Part shown: positions 8,630 through 22,184 of the stretch, one piece after another
How positions within the stretch are numbered: position 1 is the first letter of the stretch
Layout: every line of letters begins with the position of its first letter
NCBI GenBank assembly: GCA_907163225.1
Contig: OU015322.1
Span: 1,178,001 to 1,242,000, forward strand
Direction of reading: 5' to 3'
Origin: an uncultured Rhodocyclaceae bacterium
GTDB lineage: Bacteria; Pseudomonadota; Gammaproteobacteria; Burkholderiales; Rhodocyclaceae
Length of the DNA stretch: 64,000 bases
Translations under genes and position numbers: made by a program
Notes under the pieces: model-generated
Database searches by the model: none
Seen by the model: only the letters and a program-made list of their open reading frames with translations
What the model was told of the DNA's origin: nothing

Positions 8630-10114
8630 TTATTGAATCTTGCTGATGGCGACATGACGCAGCAGGTCATTGACCGAGGCGTGCATGACTTCCGTGAAAG
8701 GCTGCGGGTAGAGACCCATCCACAGCGTGGCAATAGCCAGGGTGCCGAGAATGGCAAACTCGCGCATATTGATGTCGCTCAGCTCCTCTACGTGATGATT
8801 GGCGACATCACCGAAGATGACGCGCTTGTACATCCATAGGGAGTAGGCCGCACCGATGACCATCGAACTGGCCGCTGCAAAGGCCACCCAGAAGTTGAAC
8901 TTGACGGCACCAAGAATGACCATGAACTCCCCGACGAACCCGGAGGTAGCTGGCAGACCGGCATTGGCCATGGTGAAGAGCATGAATAGTGCGGCAAACT
9001 TCGGCATCTTGTTGACTACGCCGCCGTAATCGGCGATCTGGCGACTATGCACGCGGTCGTACATGACGCCGATACAGAAGAACATTGCCCCAGAGACAAA
9101 CCCGTGTGAAACCATCTGGACAAGCGCGCCTTCAATACCCATCGGACTGAACATGAAGAAGCCCAGCGTCACGAAGCCCATGTGGGCGATCGACGAATAG
9201 GCGACCAGCTTTTTCATGTCTTCCTGAACCAATGCGACGAAGCCGATGTAAACCACCGCAATTAGCGACAGCGCAACAACCAGACCTGACAACTCATGCG
9301 AAGCATCCGGCAGAATCGGCAGCGAGAATCGCAGGAAACCGTATGCGCCCAGCTTAAGAGCGATTGCAGCCAGTACGATGGAACCACCAGTGGGAGCTTC
9401 GACGTGTGCGTCCGGCAGCCAGGTATGCACTGGCCACATGGGTACCTTGACAGCAAAGGCAACCAGGAAAGCCAGGAACAACCAGACCTGGGCTCCGAGA
9501 CCGATAGGTAATTTGTGCCACTCTAGAATCGAGAAGCTGCCGCCGGACTGGATGAACAGATACATCAGCGCAATCAGGAAGAGCAGCGAGCCGAACAGCG
9601 TGTAGAGGAAGAACTTGAAGGCCGCATAGACGCGGTTTGGACCGCCCCAGACGCCGATGATCAGGTACATCGGAATCAATGAAGCTTCGAAAAAAACATA
9701 GAACAGCACGCCATCAAGCGACGTAAAGATGCCGTTCATCAGGCCGGACATGATCAGGAAAGCGGCGTTGTACTGAGCAACCTTGGTCTGTATGACTTCC
9801 CAGCCTGCAGCAACAACAATAATCGTGACGAACGCATTCAGCACAACGAACAGCATTGAGATGCCGTCCACGCCGAGATGGTAATTGATATTGAAGCGCG
9901 GAATCCAGCTACCCAGCTCTACAAACTGCATGCCACCGTTAGCGACATCGAAGCCAGTCCAGAGCGGAATCGTTATCAGGAATGCAGCAACCGCACCCAC
10001 GAGAGAAAGCATTCTAGCCAGCGGGGCGTTCCGATCACTGCCAATGGATAACACCACCAGGCCGGCAAAAATCGGAATCCAGATTGCGAGAGATAGCAAC
10101 GGGTAAGTCGACAT
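8630..10114 (-). CDS. nuoM: NADH-quinone oxidoreductase subunit M
   Basis: The 494-residue, polytopic antiporter-like subunit of complex I lies between nuoL and nuoN. Marker segments include NYHLGVDGISMLFV, FFEASLIPMYLIIGVWGG, FAVKVPMWPVHTWLPDAHVE with the channel lysine, and QEDMKKLVAYSSIAHMGF. It takes part in quinone-coupled proton translocation across the inner membrane. Twelve bases separate it from nuoN, consistent with one transcript. Confidence 0.96.
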   Translation of the reverse strand: MSTYPLLSLAIWIPIFAGLVVLSIGSDRNAPLARMLSLVGAVAAFLITIPLWTGFDVANGGMQFVELGSWIPRFNINYHLGVDGISMLFVVLNAFVTIIVVAAGWEVIQTKVAQYNAAFLIMSGLMNGIFTSLDGVLFYVFFEASLIPMYLIIGVWGGPNRVYAAFKFFLYTLFGSLLFLIALMYLFIQSGGSFSILEWHKLPIGLGAQVWLFLAFLVAFAVKVPMWPVHTWLPDAHVEAPTGGSIVLAAIALKLGAYGFLRFSLPILPDASHELSGLVVALSLIAVVYIGFVALVQEDMKKLVAYSSIAHMGFVTLGFFMFSPMGIEGALVQMVSHGFVSGAMFFCIGVMYDRVHSRQIADYGGVVNKMPKFAALFMLFTMANAGLPATSGFVGEFMVILGAVKFNFWVAFAAASSMVIGAAYSLWMYKRVIFGDVANHHVEELSDINMREFAILGTLAIATLWMGLYPQPFTEVMHASVNDLLRHVAISKIQ

Positions 10115-10147
10115 GTTATTCCTTGCTTTTCTGTGAACTATTCACGC

Positions 10148-12193
10148 TTAGGCGCGGTTGATCCACAGAGTCATCAGCACAAAGACGCCGATGATCATGG
10201 TGAAAGCGTAGTGATAAACGTAACCGGTCTGGAACAGGCGGGTTACGGAGGCAATCCATCCAACCAGCTTGGCCGAACCATTGACGATCAGCCCGTCAAT
10301 GATCGCGACATCGCCGCCACGCCACAGCACCTTGCCGAGAAGGCGGGCGCCACCAGCGAATACGACCTCGTTGAATTTATCAAAGTAGTACTTATTCTCA
10401 AGCAGAGCATGAACAGCCGAGAAGCGACGCTGAATGGCAGCCGGGATATCTGGGCGCTTCATGTAGAAGAACCACGATACAACCACGCCGGAGAGGGCCA
10501 AAATGAACGGCAGACTCGTCAGCGAATGCACACCCATGGCAACTGCGCCGTGGAAATGCTCCGACAGGTGCTCCATGGCAGGGTGGGCATGGTGATCAAT
10601 GAAGATAACGCCCTTGAAATAGTCACCAAAGACCATCGGACCTATACCGACAAAGCCAATGACGACGGACGGAATGGCCAGCAACACGAGCGGCAGCGTC
10701 ACAACCCAAGGCGTCTCATGCGGTTTCTGACCCGGGGCCAGGCCGTGATGATGGTCGTGCGAGCTCTCTTCGTCATCATGGTCACCATGATGTTCGTGAT
10801 GATGCGCGTCATCGGCCTTGCCGAAACGCTCCTCACCGTGGAAGACAAGGAAATACATGCGGAAAGAGTAAAAGGCAGTCACGAATACACCAGCCAGCAC
10901 TGCGAAGTATGCGAAGCCTGCACCTGGAATATGGGACAGCGCGACAGCTTCGATAATCGAGTCCTTCGAATAAAAACCGGACATGAAGGGTGTGCCGATC
11001 AGGGCCAGCGAGCCTATGAGCGATGTGATCCAGGTAATCGGCATGTACTTGCGCAGACCACCCATGTTGCGGATGTCCTGATCATGGTGCATGCCGATGA
11101 TCACCGAACCGGCGCCAAGGAATAGTAGCGCCTTGAAGAAAGCGTGGGTCATCAGGTGAAAGATGGCGACCGAGTAGGCCGAAGCACCGAGAGCAACGGT
11201 CATGTAGCCAAGCTGAGACAGCGTGGAATAAGCCACAACACGTTTGATGTCGTTCTGGATTATGCCCAGGAAGCCCATGAACAGAGCAGTAATCGCACCG
11301 ATCACGATGACGAAAGAGAGTGCGGTGGTCGAAAGTTCGAACAACGGCGACATCCGGGCGACCATGAAGATACCTGCTGTCACCATGGTTGCAGCATGGA
11401 TCAGTGCGGAGATCGGGGTCGGACCCTCCATCGAGTCAGGCAGCCATACATGCAATGGAACCTGAGCCGATTTACCCATCGCGCCGATAAACAGGCAAAT
11501 ACAGGTTGCGGTCATCAGAGAAACCGTAGCCCATTCGCGGCCGGCAAATAGATTGATCGTCGTATCGGCGAGGCCAGGGGCCTTCTCGAAGACTGTCGCG
11601 TAATCCAGCGAACCAGTGTAGGCAAGGACAAGACCGATGCCGAGGATAAAACCGAAGTCACCCACACGATTAACCAGGAAGGCCTTCATGTTGGCGAAGA
11701 TCGCAGTCGGACGGGTGTACCAGAATCCGATCAGCAGGTAGGAAACCAGTCCCACCGCTTCCCAGCCGAAGAAGAGTTGCATGAAGTTGTTGCTCATCAC
11801 CAACATCAGCATGGAGAAGGTGAACAGCGAAATGTAGCTGAAGAAACGGTTGTAACCTGGATCCTCTTGCATGTAGCCGATGGTATAGATGTGAACCATC
11901 AACGAGACGAAGGTGACAACCAGCATCATTGTGGTCGTCAGCGTGTCGATCAGAAATCCAACCTCAAATCGGTAATCACCACTGGTCAGCCAGGTATATA
12001 CCGTGCCGTTGTAGGTGTTCCCAGCCAAGACATCCTTGAAGATGATGATCGAGGCGATGAAAGCGATGGCGACGCCTGCTATGGTTGCCGTATGGGCAAC
12101 CCAGCGCGGGATGACGCGACAGAACAAGCCGGCAATCATGGCACCCAGCAACGGCGCCATGGGAACGAGCAGATAGAGTTTTTGCATTTCCAT
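10148..12193 (-). CDS. nuoL: NADH-quinone oxidoreductase subunit L
   Basis: The 681-residue protein has the antiporter core (GWEAVGLVSYLLIGFWYTR; KSAQVPLHVWLPDSMEGPTP with the pump lysine; NDIKRVVAYSTLSQLGY). A long C-terminal extension corresponds to the lateral amphipathic helix of NuoL. A loop at residues 463-483 is packed with His and Asp and could bind metal. The ATG at 12193 overlaps the ribosome-site region at the 3' end of nuoK; an ATG two codons later is possible. Confidence 0.96.
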   Translation of the reverse strand: MEMQKLYLLVPMAPLLGAMIAGLFCRVIPRWVAHTATIAGVAIAFIASIIIFKDVLAGNTYNGTVYTWLTSGDYRFEVGFLIDTLTTTMMLVVTFVSLMVHIYTIGYMQEDPGYNRFFSYISLFTFSMLMLVMSNNFMQLFFGWEAVGLVSYLLIGFWYTRPTAIFANMKAFLVNRVGDFGFILGIGLVLAYTGSLDYATVFEKAPGLADTTINLFAGREWATVSLMTATCICLFIGAMGKSAQVPLHVWLPDSMEGPTPISALIHAATMVTAGIFMVARMSPLFELSTTALSFVIVIGAITALFMGFLGIIQNDIKRVVAYSTLSQLGYMTVALGASAYSVAIFHLMTHAFFKALLFLGAGSVIIGMHHDQDIRNMGGLRKYMPITWITSLIGSLALIGTPFMSGFYSKDSIIEAVALSHIPGAGFAYFAVLAGVFVTAFYSFRMYFLVFHGEERFGKADDAHHHEHHGDHDDEESSHDHHHGLAPGQKPHETPWVVTLPLVLLAIPSVVIGFVGIGPMVFGDYFKGVIFIDHHAHPAMEHLSEHFHGAVAMGVHSLTSLPFILALSGVVVSWFFYMKRPDIPAAIQRRFSAVHALLENKYYFDKFNEVVFAGGARLLGKVLWRGGDVAIIDGLIVNGSAKLVGWIASVTRLFQTGYVYHYAFTMIIGVFVLMTLWINRA

Positions 12194-12195
12194 GT

Positions 12196-12507
12196 TTAAC
12201 CCTTCAGGCTGCCCAGGTCATCCACATGGATGCTCTTGAGATTGCGGAACAGCACGATCAGAATAGCCAGGCCGATCGCCGATTCAGCAGCGGCAACCGT
12301 CAGGATGAAGAAGACGAATATCTGACCAGAGAGATCCTGTAGATAGTGGGAAAAAGCCACGAAATTCATGTTGACCGCAAGAAGCATCAACTCGATGGCC
12401 ATCAGCAGCACCAGCAGGTTCTTCCGGTTCAGGAATATACCGACCACGCTGATCGCGAAAAGTATCGCGCCCAGAATCAGGAAATGGGAGAGAGAGAGAG
12501 TTAGCAT
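12196..12507 (-). CDS. nuoK: NADH-quinone oxidoreductase subunit K
   Basis: The 103-residue, three-helix membrane subunit of complex I. It carries the two buried glutamates expected in helices 2 and 3 ([11 protein letters not shown] and [13 protein letters not shown]), which form part of the proton path next to NuoJ and NuoN. It starts 14 bases after nuoJ ends and is followed by nuoL after two bases. Confidence 0.96.
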   Translation of the reverse strand: MLTLSLSHFLILGAILFAISVVGIFLNRKNLLVLLMAIELMLLAVNMNFVAFSHYLQDLSGQIFVFFILTVAAAESAIGLAILIVLFRNLKSIHVDDLGSLKG

Positions 12508-12521
12508 TGTTTCCCCGGGGT

Positions 12522-13118
12522 TCAGTCTTTTTCAACCGGCATCTGCAGGACACGCACACGATCTTTCGCTTTTATGAAGACCTGCTGATTGGGGTTGGTG
12601 TACTTGGACTTCTTCGGACCGCGGTAGGTCAGGACAATCGCCGCGATCATGCCGACGAGCAGGATTAGCGAAGCCAGTTCGAACGGATAGACATAGTCGG
12701 TGAACATCAATGCACCAATGCTCTTGGTGTTTGACACCCCAGACGACACTAGAGCATCAGCGGCAGGAATCTGGAAATACTTGCTACCGAGCACTAGGCT
12801 CATTTCCAGAGCCATCAGCAAACCAAGTAATGCGCCAAGCGGCAGATAATTCCAGAAGCCTTGACGGATGCGGTCGATATTAATATCGAGCATCATCACG
12901 ACAAACAGGAAGAGAACCATAACTGCGCCGACGTAGACAAGGATGATTGCAATCGCCAGGAATTCAGCCTGCAACAGTGCCCAGATACCGCCACAGGTGA
13001 AGAACGCAAGGATCAGATGCAGTGCGGCGTGAACCGGATTACGAGCCGTGATTACACGCAACCCTGCGAAGACTAGAATCGCCGACAAAAAGTAGAAAAC
13101 CGAGGTTTGAAAATCCAT
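12522..13118 (-). CDS. nuoJ: NADH-quinone oxidoreductase subunit J
   Basis: The 198-residue, five-helix membrane subunit begins [20 protein letters not shown] and contains the conserved [17 protein letters not shown] helix with the pi-bulge. The ATG at 13118 is preferred over a GTG three codons upstream because AGGTG is well placed before it. It lies between nuoI and nuoK in standard complex I order. Confidence 0.94.
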   Translation of the reverse strand: MDFQTSVFYFLSAILVFAGLRVITARNPVHAALHLILAFFTCGGIWALLQAEFLAIAIILVYVGAVMVLFLFVVMMLDINIDRIRQGFWNYLPLGALLGLLMALEMSLVLGSKYFQIPAADALVSSGVSNTKSIGALMFTDYVYPFELASLILLVGMIAAIVLTYRGPKKSKYTNPNQQVFIKAKDRVRVLQMPVEKD

Positions 13119-13130
13119 CGCTAGCACCTG

Positions 13131-13619
13131 TTATCGGTAAGAAGCATCAAGTTCGCGATCTTTCGCGATTTGATCTTCGTAGCGGTCGCCGTTGGCCAGC
13201 AACATCTGCTTGGTGTAATACAAATCACCACGCTTCTCGCCGTGATATTCGAAAATCCGCGTTTCGACGACAGCATCGACCGGACAGGCCTCTTCACAGA
13301 AACCACAGAAGATGCATTTAGTCAGATCGATGTCATAGCGGGTTGTACGGCGCGAACCATCATCACGCGGTTCAGCCTCAATTGTAATAGCAAGTGCAGG
13401 ACAGATTGCCTCACAGAGCTTGCACGCAATACAACGCTCTTCACCATTCGGGTAGCGACGCAGGGCATGCAAGCCGCGAAAACGGAAACTCTGTGGTGTC
13501 TTTTCTTCCGGATACTGAACGGTGATCTTGCGAGCAAAGAAATATTTACCCGTCACCGACATGCCCTTCAGCAATTCCTTGAGGAAGAGGCTGTTGAAGA
13601 CTTCCTTCATCGAACCCAT
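13131..13619 (-). CDS. nuoI: NADH-quinone oxidoreductase subunit I
   Basis: The 162-residue ferredoxin-like subunit binds two [4Fe-4S] clusters (N6a and N6b) through [12 protein letters not shown] and [12 protein letters not shown], the classic CxxCxxCxxxCP pair. It passes electrons from NuoG towards NuoB. The N-terminal helix ([14 protein letters not shown]) anchors it on the membrane arm. Confidence 0.97.
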   Translation of the reverse strand: MGSMKEVFNSLFLKELLKGMSVTGKYFFARKITVQYPEEKTPQSFRFRGLHALRRYPNGEERCIACKLCEAICPALAITIEAEPRDDGSRRTTRYDIDLTKCIFCGFCEEACPVDAVVETRIFEYHGEKRGDLYYTKQMLLANGDRYEDQIAKDRELDASYR

Positions 13620-13629
13620 GAGTCTCTCC

Positions 13630-14679
13630 TCACTTCCAGATATTCAGAGGCGACATCATCCAGACGCCGACGACAACCAGCCAGATCAAACAGATCGGCA
13701 CGAACACTTTCCAGCCCAGACGCATCAGCTGGTCATAGCGATAGCGCGGGAACGTTGCCCGGAACCACAGGAACAGGAACAGGATTGCTGACATCTTGGC
13801 AAATAGCCACAGGATGCCATCCGGCAGGAAGCCAACGGGAGAGAGCCAGCCACCCAGGAACATGATGGACGTAAGTGCGGACACCAAGATCATGTTGGCG
13901 TATTCCGCCAAGAAGAAGACCGCAAATGCCATACCTGAGTACTCAACGTGGAAACCCGCAACGATTTCCGATTCGCCCTCGGCGACGTCGAATGGTGCGC
14001 GGTTGGTTTCAGCAACGCCAGAAATCAGATAGACAAGGAACATTGGGAACAGTGGCAGCCAATTCCATGACAAGAAACTCATTCCCCATTCGGCGAAGCG
14101 TCCGTGATCCTGAACATTGACGATCTCAACCAGATTCAGGCTATTGGAAACCATCAATACACAGATCAGCGAGAAGCCCATTGAAATTTCGTAGGAAACC
14201 ATCTGCGCGGCTGAGCGCATGGCACCCAAAAAGGCGTACTTTGAGTTTGAGGCCCACCCCGACAGGATGATCCCGTAGACCCCCATGGACGTAATAGCCA
14301 TGATATACAGCAAGCTGGCGTCGATATTTGCAAGAACCAGTGAATCAGTGAAGGGCACGACGGCCCAAGCAGCCAAGGCTGGAGCAATTGCCAACATCGG
14401 CGCAATAAGAAAAATGCCCTTGTTGGAGCCGCTCGGAACAATAATCTCCTTGAGCAACAGCTTGAGACCATCGGCGATTGGTTGGATCAAACCCCATGGC
14501 CCGACGCGGTTAGGGCCAATACGCACCTGCATGTAGCCAATGACTTTGCGCTCGAAGTAGGTCAGATAAGCAACGCCGAGCATCATCGGGGCGACGATAA
14601 GAACAATTTTGATTAGCGTCCACACTGCAGGCCAAGCGCCACCAAAAATTCCGGTACCGAAGTTCATTAGTGCGTCCAT
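13630..14679 (-). CDS. nuoH: NADH-quinone oxidoreductase subunit H
   Basis: The 349-residue membrane subunit forms much of the quinone-binding chamber. Hallmarks are [20 protein letters not shown] near residue 45, [11 protein letters not shown], and [20 protein letters not shown], with the acidic residues of the E-channel. It starts one base after nuoG ends, so translation is probably coupled. Confidence 0.97.
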   Translation of the reverse strand: MDALMNFGTGIFGGAWPAVWTLIKIVLIVAPMMLGVAYLTYFERKVIGYMQVRIGPNRVGPWGLIQPIADGLKLLLKEIIVPSGSNKGIFLIAPMLAIAPALAAWAVVPFTDSLVLANIDASLLYIMAITSMGVYGIILSGWASNSKYAFLGAMRSAAQMVSYEISMGFSLICVLMVSNSLNLVEIVNVQDHGRFAEWGMSFLSWNWLPLFPMFLVYLISGVAETNRAPFDVAEGESEIVAGFHVEYSGMAFAVFFLAEYANMILVSALTSIMFLGGWLSPVGFLPDGILWLFAKMSAILFLFLWFRATFPRYRYDQLMRLGWKVFVPICLIWLVVVGVWMMSPLNIWK

Positions 14680-17013
<2,334 letters not shown>

Positions 17014-17068
17014 GTCGCTACCTTGTAGCCTGACTTTTCGTCGTTAATATCGTTACAACCCGTAGCCA

Positions 17069-18397
17069 TCAGGCCGGAATCTTGTGGAAGCCACTGCCTG
17101 CCCATTGCACATCCTTGGGAACCAGACAGGCTTTGTTTTCAATGTGGTACTCGAATTCTTTGCCGAAGTGCTTGATGAAGCTCTGCACCGGAAAGGCCGC
17201 CGCATCACCGAGCGCGCAGATGGTGCGACCGGCAATGTTACCGAGCACGCTGTTCAGCAAATCAAGGTCTTCGGGCTTGCCTAGCCCATTCTCGATCCGA
17301 TGAACGACCTTGTACATCCAGGCCGTACCTTCGCGGCACGGTGTGCATTGGCCGCAGGACTCTTCGTAATAGAAGAAGGACAGACGCTCCAGCGCCTTGA
17401 CCATGCAGACCGTTTCGTCCATGACGATGACCGCACCGGAGCCGAGCATCGAACCGCCCTTGCTGATCGAGTCATAGTCCATGGTGCAATCCATGATGAC
17501 TTCGCCCGGCATAACCGGCGCGGAGGAACCACCCGGAATGACTGCCTTCAGCTTGCGGCCGCCACGCATCCCGCCGCACATTTCGAGCAGGGTCGAAAAA
17601 GGGGTACCGAGCGGAATTTCGTAGTTGCCTGGGCGATTGACGTGGCCGGAAACCGAGAACAGCTTGGTACCGCCATTGTTCGGCTTGCCCAGATTCAGGA
17701 ACTCTTCGCCCCCCATCTTCAGAATGAAGGGAATGGCCGCAAAGGTTTCGGTATTATTGATCGTGGTCGGCTTGCCGTAGAGGCCAAAGGAAGCCGGGAA
17801 AGGCGGCTTGAAGCGCGGCTGGCCCTTTTTGCCTTCGATTGACTCAAGCAACGCGGTTTCTTCGCCACAGATATAGGCACCGTAGCCATGGTGCGCGAAG
17901 AGTTCGAAATCAAATCCCGAACCGAGAATGTTCTGGCCGATGAATCCAGCAGCACGTGCCTCATCCAGCGCTTCTTCAAAACGCTTGTACTCTTGCCAGA
18001 CTTCGCCGTGCACATAGTTATAGCCGCGATTGGCGCCCATCGCGTAGGCGGCGATCGCCATGCCTTCGATGACGGAATGCGGGTTGAAGCGCATGATGTC
18101 GCGGTCCTTGAAGGTCCCCGGTTCACCTTCGTCGGTATTGCAGACTACGTACTTGTCACCCGGAAAGGAGCGCGGCATGAAGGACCACTTCAGGCCAGTC
18201 GGAAAGCCGGCGCCGCCACGACCTCGCAATACCGATTTTTTGACTTCGCTGATGACATCTTCCTGGGTCATCTTGCTCTCCAGGATGCGCTTCAGCTGCG
18301 CATAGCCACCGCGGGCAACATAATCCTTGAGGTGCCAAGTATTGTCGCCATCCAGGCCTTCCATCAGGACGCCGTTGATCGAACCAAGCATGGCCAT
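17069..18397 (-). CDS. nuoF: NADH-quinone oxidoreductase subunit F (NADH-binding)
   Basis: The 442-residue flavoprotein oxidises NADH. It has [17 protein letters not shown] (NADH/FMN glycine-rich loop), [23 protein letters not shown], and the [4Fe-4S] site [12 protein letters not shown] with a downstream Cys. The start is the ATG at 18397, whose A is the last base of the nuoE TAA stop, with GAGGAG eight bases upstream inside nuoE. The two peripheral subunits are therefore translationally coupled. Confidence 0.95.
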   Translation of the reverse strand: MAMLGSINGVLMEGLDGDNTWHLKDYVARGGYAQLKRILESKMTQEDVISEVKKSVLRGRGGAGFPTGLKWSFMPRSFPGDKYVVCNTDEGEPGTFKDRDIMRFNPHSVIEGMAIAAYAMGANRGYNYVHGEVWQEYKRFEEALDEARAAGFIGQNILGSGFDFELFAHHGYGAYICGEETALLESIEGKKGQPRFKPPFPASFGLYGKPTTINNTETFAAIPFILKMGGEEFLNLGKPNNGGTKLFSVSGHVNRPGNYEIPLGTPFSTLLEMCGGMRGGRKLKAVIPGGSSAPVMPGEVIMDCTMDYDSISKGGSMLGSGAVIVMDETVCMVKALERLSFFYYEESCGQCTPCREGTAWMYKVVHRIENGLGKPEDLDLLNSVLGNIAGRTICALGDAAAFPVQSFIKHFGKEFEYHIENKACLVPKDVQWAGSGFHKIPA

Positions 18398-18870
18398 TAT
18401 TTGCACTCCTCAAGCAGCTTGTCGATCTGTTCCGGGTGCATGTGGCTGCACATCGAGCGGTTGTTGACGATGAAGACCGGCGCATCACCGCAGGCCCCCA
18501 TGCATTCACCTTCCTTCAATGTGAATTTGCCATCCGGCGTCGTTTCGCCATAGCCGACACCTAGCTTGTGCTGAAGGTATTCGCCGGCATGGTAGCCACC
18601 CGACAGCGCGCAAGGCAGATTGGTACAGACCGTGATCTTGTACTTTCCGACCGGCTTCAGGTCATACATGTTGTAGAAAGAAGCCACTTCGTAGGCCGCC
18701 ATCGGCGGCATACCAAGATAGTTGGCAACTGCCTCGATGGACTCGGGGGCTAGCCAGCCTTTTTCTTCCTGGGCGTGAGCGAGACAGGCCATCGACGCCG
18801 ACTGTTTTTGATCGGCGGGGTACTTGGCGACCTCGCGGGCAAACTTCTGGAGGGTTTCAGCGGAAAACAT
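18397..18870 (-). CDS. nuoE: NADH-quinone oxidoreductase subunit E
   Basis: The 157-residue thioredoxin-fold subunit binds the off-path [2Fe-2S] cluster N1a through CTNLPC and, about 40 residues later, [10 protein letters not shown]. It partners with NuoF in the NADH dehydrogenase module. Its ATG overlaps the nuoD stop (TGATG) and its stop overlaps the nuoF ATG, both signs of tight coupling. Confidence 0.96.
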   Translation of the reverse strand: MFSAETLQKFAREVAKYPADQKQSASMACLAHAQEEKGWLAPESIEAVANYLGMPPMAAYEVASFYNMYDLKPVGKYKITVCTNLPCALSGGYHAGEYLQHKLGVGYGETTPDGKFTLKEGECMGACGDAPVFIVNNRSMCSHMHPEQIDKLLEECK

Positions 18871-20123
18871 CAGCGGTCAATCTCGCCAAAAACAATGTCT
18901 TGGGAACCGATAATCGTAACGACGTCGGCAATCATATGGCCCCTGGACATTTCGTCCAGACCAGCCAGGTGGACAAAGCCCGGCGCACGAATCTTCATGC
19001 GGTAAGGTTTGTTGGCACCATCGGAAACAAAGTAGATGCCGAACTCGCCCTTTGGATGCTCGACTGCAGCATAAGCCTCGCCAGCCGGAACATGGATACC
19101 TTCGGTGAAGAGCTTGAAGTGGTGAATCAGCTCCTCCATGTTGGTCTTCATGTTTTCGCGCGGCGGCGGCGCCACCTTGTTGTTGTCGGTGATCACCGGG
19201 CCGGGGTTCTTGCGTAGCCAGGCAATACATTGCTTGATGATGTTGTTCGACTGGATCATTTCTTCCATGCGAACCAAGTAGCGGTCATAGCTGTCGCCAT
19301 TGACTCCGACCGGCACATCGAAATTAATCTTGTCGTAGGCGGCGTACGGTTGTTTCTTGCGTAAGTCCCAAGCGATGCCCGAACCGCGCAGCATCGCGCC
19401 ACTAAAGCCCATCTGCATCGCCCGCTCCGGAGTGACCACCCCGACATTGACCAGACGCTGCTTCCAGATACGGTTATCGGTCAGCAGCGTGTGGTATTCA
19501 GAATGGTAAGTCGGGAAGCGGTTGGTGAAATCCTCAAGAAAGTCGAGCACAGAACCACTACGATTTTCGTTCTTCTCAGCAGCCTTCTTGGCATTCGTCC
19601 AAGTGGACTCCTGATACTGCGGCATACGATCCGGAAGATCACGATAGACACCGCCCGGACGATAGTAAGCGGCATGCATCCGCGCACCAGACACGGCCTC
19701 ATAGACGTCCATCAAATCTTCGCGCTCGCGGAAGGTGTAGAGCGCCATCGTCATTGCACCGACGTCCAGTGCATGACAGCCTATCCACAACAGATGATTG
19801 AGGATACGTGTTACTTCGTCAAACATGACGCGAATGTATTTGCCGCGTTCCGGCACTTCGATTCCGAGCAATTTCTCGGTCGCAAGGCAGTAGGCGTGCT
19901 CATTGCACATCATCGAGACGTAGTCTAGACGATCCATGTAAGGCACTGATTGAACCCACGTACGGGTTTCAGCCAATTTTTCAGTAGCCCTATGTAAAAG
20001 ACCGATATGCGGATCAGCCCGCTGGACGACTTCGCCATCCAACTCGAGGACTAGACGCAAAACGCCATGCGCGGCAGGGTGCTGCGGACCAAAATTCAGA
20101 GTGAAATTGCGGATATCAGCCAT
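18870..20123 (-). CDS. nuoD: NADH-quinone oxidoreductase subunit D
   Basis: The 417-residue 49-kDa-type subunit derives from the hydrogenase large subunit. It starts [24 protein letters not shown] and contains [32 protein letters not shown] and the conserved C-terminal IVFGEIDR. It forms the quinone pocket with NuoB and NuoH. C and D are separate genes here, not the NuoCD fusion of enterobacteria; they overlap by eight bases. Confidence 0.97.
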   Translation of the reverse strand: MADIRNFTLNFGPQHPAAHGVLRLVLELDGEVVQRADPHIGLLHRATEKLAETRTWVQSVPYMDRLDYVSMMCNEHAYCLATEKLLGIEVPERGKYIRVMFDEVTRILNHLLWIGCHALDVGAMTMALYTFREREDLMDVYEAVSGARMHAAYYRPGGVYRDLPDRMPQYQESTWTNAKKAAEKNENRSGSVLDFLEDFTNRFPTYHSEYHTLLTDNRIWKQRLVNVGVVTPERAMQMGFSGAMLRGSGIAWDLRKKQPYAAYDKINFDVPVGVNGDSYDRYLVRMEEMIQSNNIIKQCIAWLRKNPGPVITDNNKVAPPPRENMKTNMEELIHHFKLFTEGIHVPAGEAYAAVEHPKGEFGIYFVSDGANKPYRMKIRAPGFVHLAGLDEMSRGHMIADVVTIIGSQDIVFGEIDR

Positions 20124-20721
20124 GCGCAGGATCCCCGTAAATGTCTTCGCGAACGATGCGCGGCGTGTTCTCGCGAGGCTCTATAGTGACCGACTGATAT
20201 ATTACACGCGCCTGATCCGGGTCATAACGCATCTCAACGTGACCGGAAATCGGAAAGTCTTTGCGGAAGGGATGCCCGATGAAGCCATAATCGGTCAGGA
20301 TACGACGCAGGTCATCGTGACCAACGAAAGCAATTCCGTACAAATCAAAAGCTTCGCGCTCGAACCAGTTGGCGCTCGCCCAAACACCAGTTATCGAAGA
20401 CACAGAAGGAAAGCTCTCATCTTCAGCAAAAACTCGCACACGGAGCCGCCAGTTGTGAACGACAGACAAGAGATGCGTGACAACAGCATAACGCCCTCCT
20501 TGCCAATCGCCATCGCGGTATGTCGAATAATCGACGCCACAGAGATCAATCATCTCCTCAAAGCCGAAAGCCGCCTCGGCGCGCAATGCGGTCATTATGC
20601 CGAGATAGTTGTCAGCACCAACCTCGATGGTAATTTCACCCAGCGCAAGCGTTTGAGACTTTAGCTTGTCGCCGAAATATTCCTGCAGTTTTTGACTAAG
20701 CGTTTCCAGCTTGGCAGACAT
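20116..20721 (-). CDS. nuoC: NADH-quinone oxidoreductase subunit C
   Basis: The 201-residue 30-kDa-type subunit of the hydrophilic arm. The diagnostic segment is ERE[24 protein letters not shown] followed by GHPFRKDFP. It has no cofactor of its own and structurally supports NuoD and NuoB. It overlaps the nuoD start by eight bases. Confidence 0.96.
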   Translation of the reverse strand: MSAKLETLSQKLQEYFGDKLKSQTLALGEITIEVGADNYLGIMTALRAEAAFGFEEMIDLCGVDYSTYRDGDWQGGRYAVVTHLLSVVHNWRLRVRVFAEDESFPSVSSITGVWASANWFEREAFDLYGIAFVGHDDLRRILTDYGFIGHPFRKDFPISGHVEMRYDPDQARVIYQSVTIEPRENTPRIVREDIYGDPAHG

Positions 20722-20740
20722 ATCGAATCAGCCTTGGCAA

Positions 20741-21217
20741 TTAACGAGCGATAGTGTTTGTGCGACGTATCTTGTTCTGGAGCTGGATGATCCCATAGAT
20801 CAGAGCCTCAGCAGTCGGGGGGCACCCCGGCACATAGATATCGACAGGAACGATGCGATCACAGCCACGCACCACAGAATAGGAATAGTGGTAATAGCCA
20901 CCACCGTTTGCACAAGAACCCATCGAAATAACCCAGCGAGGCTCGGCCATTTGGTCGTAAACCTTGCGCAAGGCGGGGGCCATTTTATTGGTCAGCGTAC
21001 CAGCAACAATCATTACATCCGACTGACGCGGACTCGGGCGAAAAACAACACCGAATCTATCGAGATCATAGCGGGAAACGCCCGCGTGAATCATCTCAAC
21101 CGCACAGCAAGCCAAACCAAAAGTCATGGGCCATAGCGAGCCGGTACGCATGTAATTAATCAGCTTGTCAGCCGTTGTGGTGACAAAGCCTTCCTGGAGA
21201 ACACCTTCAATAGCCAT
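20741..21217 (-). CDS. nuoB: NADH-quinone oxidoreductase subunit B
   Basis: The 158-residue subunit holds the terminal [4Fe-4S] cluster N2. The tandem cysteines in [12 protein letters not shown], plus Cys in [12 protein letters not shown] and in [14 protein letters not shown], are the four ligands. It donates electrons to quinone at the interface with NuoD and NuoH. Length is normal. Confidence 0.97.
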   Translation of the reverse strand: MAIEGVLQEGFVTTTADKLINYMRTGSLWPMTFGLACCAVEMIHAGVSRYDLDRFGVVFRPSPRQSDVMIVAGTLTNKMAPALRKVYDQMAEPRWVISMGSCANGGGYYHYSYSVVRGCDRIVPVDIYVPGCPPTAEALIYGIIQLQNKIRRTNTIAR

Positions 21218-21226
21218 ACGCTACCC

Positions 21227-21598
21227 CTATTCCCATTCCAGCGCGCCTTTGGCCCAGGCATATACATAACCAACGACCAGAATAGCAACGAATACAAGCA
21301 TCTCAACAAAACCAAAAACCTTGATCGACTCTGTTGCAACAATATCTTTAAAGATCGAAGCCCACGGAAACAGGAAAGCAATTTCCAGATCGAACAAAAT
21401 AAAAAGAATCGCAATCAGATAAAACCGCACATCAAATTTCATGCGCGCATCTTCGAATGCTTCAAAGCCACACTCGTACGGAGAGAGCTTTTCCGGGTCC
21501 GGACGGCTAGGGGCCAGAATAAATCCCATTGCAACAGGCAGAACGCCCACAGCAACCCCCACCAGAACGAACATCAGAATTGGAAAGTAGTTTTCCAT
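21227..21598 (-). CDS. nuoA: NADH-quinone oxidoreductase subunit A
   Basis: The 123-residue, three-helix membrane subunit heads the complex I operon. It contains [34 protein letters not shown] split over the long loop and second helix, including the conserved YECGF motif near the quinone site. The ATG at 21598 ([10 protein letters not shown]) was chosen over a longer frame that runs towards the upstream tRNA gene. Confidence 0.96.
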   Translation of the reverse strand: MENYFPILMFVLVGVAVGVLPVAMGFILAPSRPDPEKLSPYECGFEAFEDARMKFDVRFYLIAILFILFDLEIAFLFPWASIFKDIVATESIKVFGFVEMLVFVAILVVGYVYAWAKGALEWE

Positions 21599-21662
21599 TA
21601 TCCGCCGCCAATATTCAGTTTCTTGTTCGAAACAGCGCACCTTACGGCCACTGCCCCAGATT

Positions 21663-21747
21663 TGGTGCCGACGGCGAGACTCGAACTCGCACAGCTTGCG
21701 CCACTACCCCCTCAAGATAGCGTGTCTACCAATTTCACCACGTCGGC
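21663..21747 (-). tRNA. tRNA-Leu (anticodon GAG)
   Basis: An 85-base gene. The acceptor stem GCCGACG pairs with CGTCGGC, followed by discriminator A and an encoded CCA. The D arm is GGTGAAATTGGTAGACAC, the anticodon stem CTATC/GGTAG has loop TTGAGGG, the class II variable arm is GTGGCGCAAGCTGT, and the T arm is GCGAGTTCGAGTCTCGC. It closely resembles other proteobacterial Leu-GAG tRNAs. It sits between secG and nuoA on the same strand with no evident promoter of its own, so it is probably cut from a longer transcript. Confidence 0.95.
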
Positions 21748-21801
21748 ACTTCTTTTTTGGACCTCCCGGCGAGGCTTCAATGCCAAGCCGGGCAACCCAT
21801 T

Positions 21802-22173
21802 TTACTTCGGAATATCTTTTGCTTTGGAACCAGCATCAGCAGGCACCGCCGGCGATTCGCCACCCACCGGAGCAGGCTGCGAAACAGTCTGAGATTGTAC
21901 CGGTTCTTGCATCACACTGCCAGTCGTTTTTGGCTTGCTGGAAGCAACATATGCCAAGGTCAAGCTAGTCGCAAAAAACACGGCAGCAAGAATCCCGGTT
22001 GCACGACTCAGAAAATTGGCTGAGCCAGTAGCCCCAAACAAACTTCCTGAAGCACCACTACCAAACGCAGCGCCCATATCGGCACCCTTGCCATGTTGCA
22101 TCAGAACCAGACCAATAATGGCTATTGCCACCAGAATATGCACCGCAAGAACGAGAGAGAAAAACCAGTTCAT
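21802..22173 (-). CDS. secG: preprotein translocase subunit SecG
   Basis: The 123-residue small translocon subunit has two membrane helices (about residues 5-24 and 54-76) around the conserved GLVLMQHGKGADMGAAFGSGASGSLFG loop. It assists SecYE/SecA protein export. The C-terminal 45 residues are a Pro/Ala/Ser-rich tail of low complexity, as in other betaproteobacteria. The arrangement tpiA-secG-tRNA-Leu-nuo is common in this class. Confidence 0.95.
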   Translation of the reverse strand: MNWFFSLVLAVHILVAIAIIGLVLMQHGKGADMGAAFGSGASGSLFGATGSANFLSRATGILAAVFFATSLTLAYVASSKPKTTGSVMQEPVQSQTVSQPAPVGGESPAVPADAGSKAKDIPK

Positions 22174-22184
22174 TTATTAACCTA

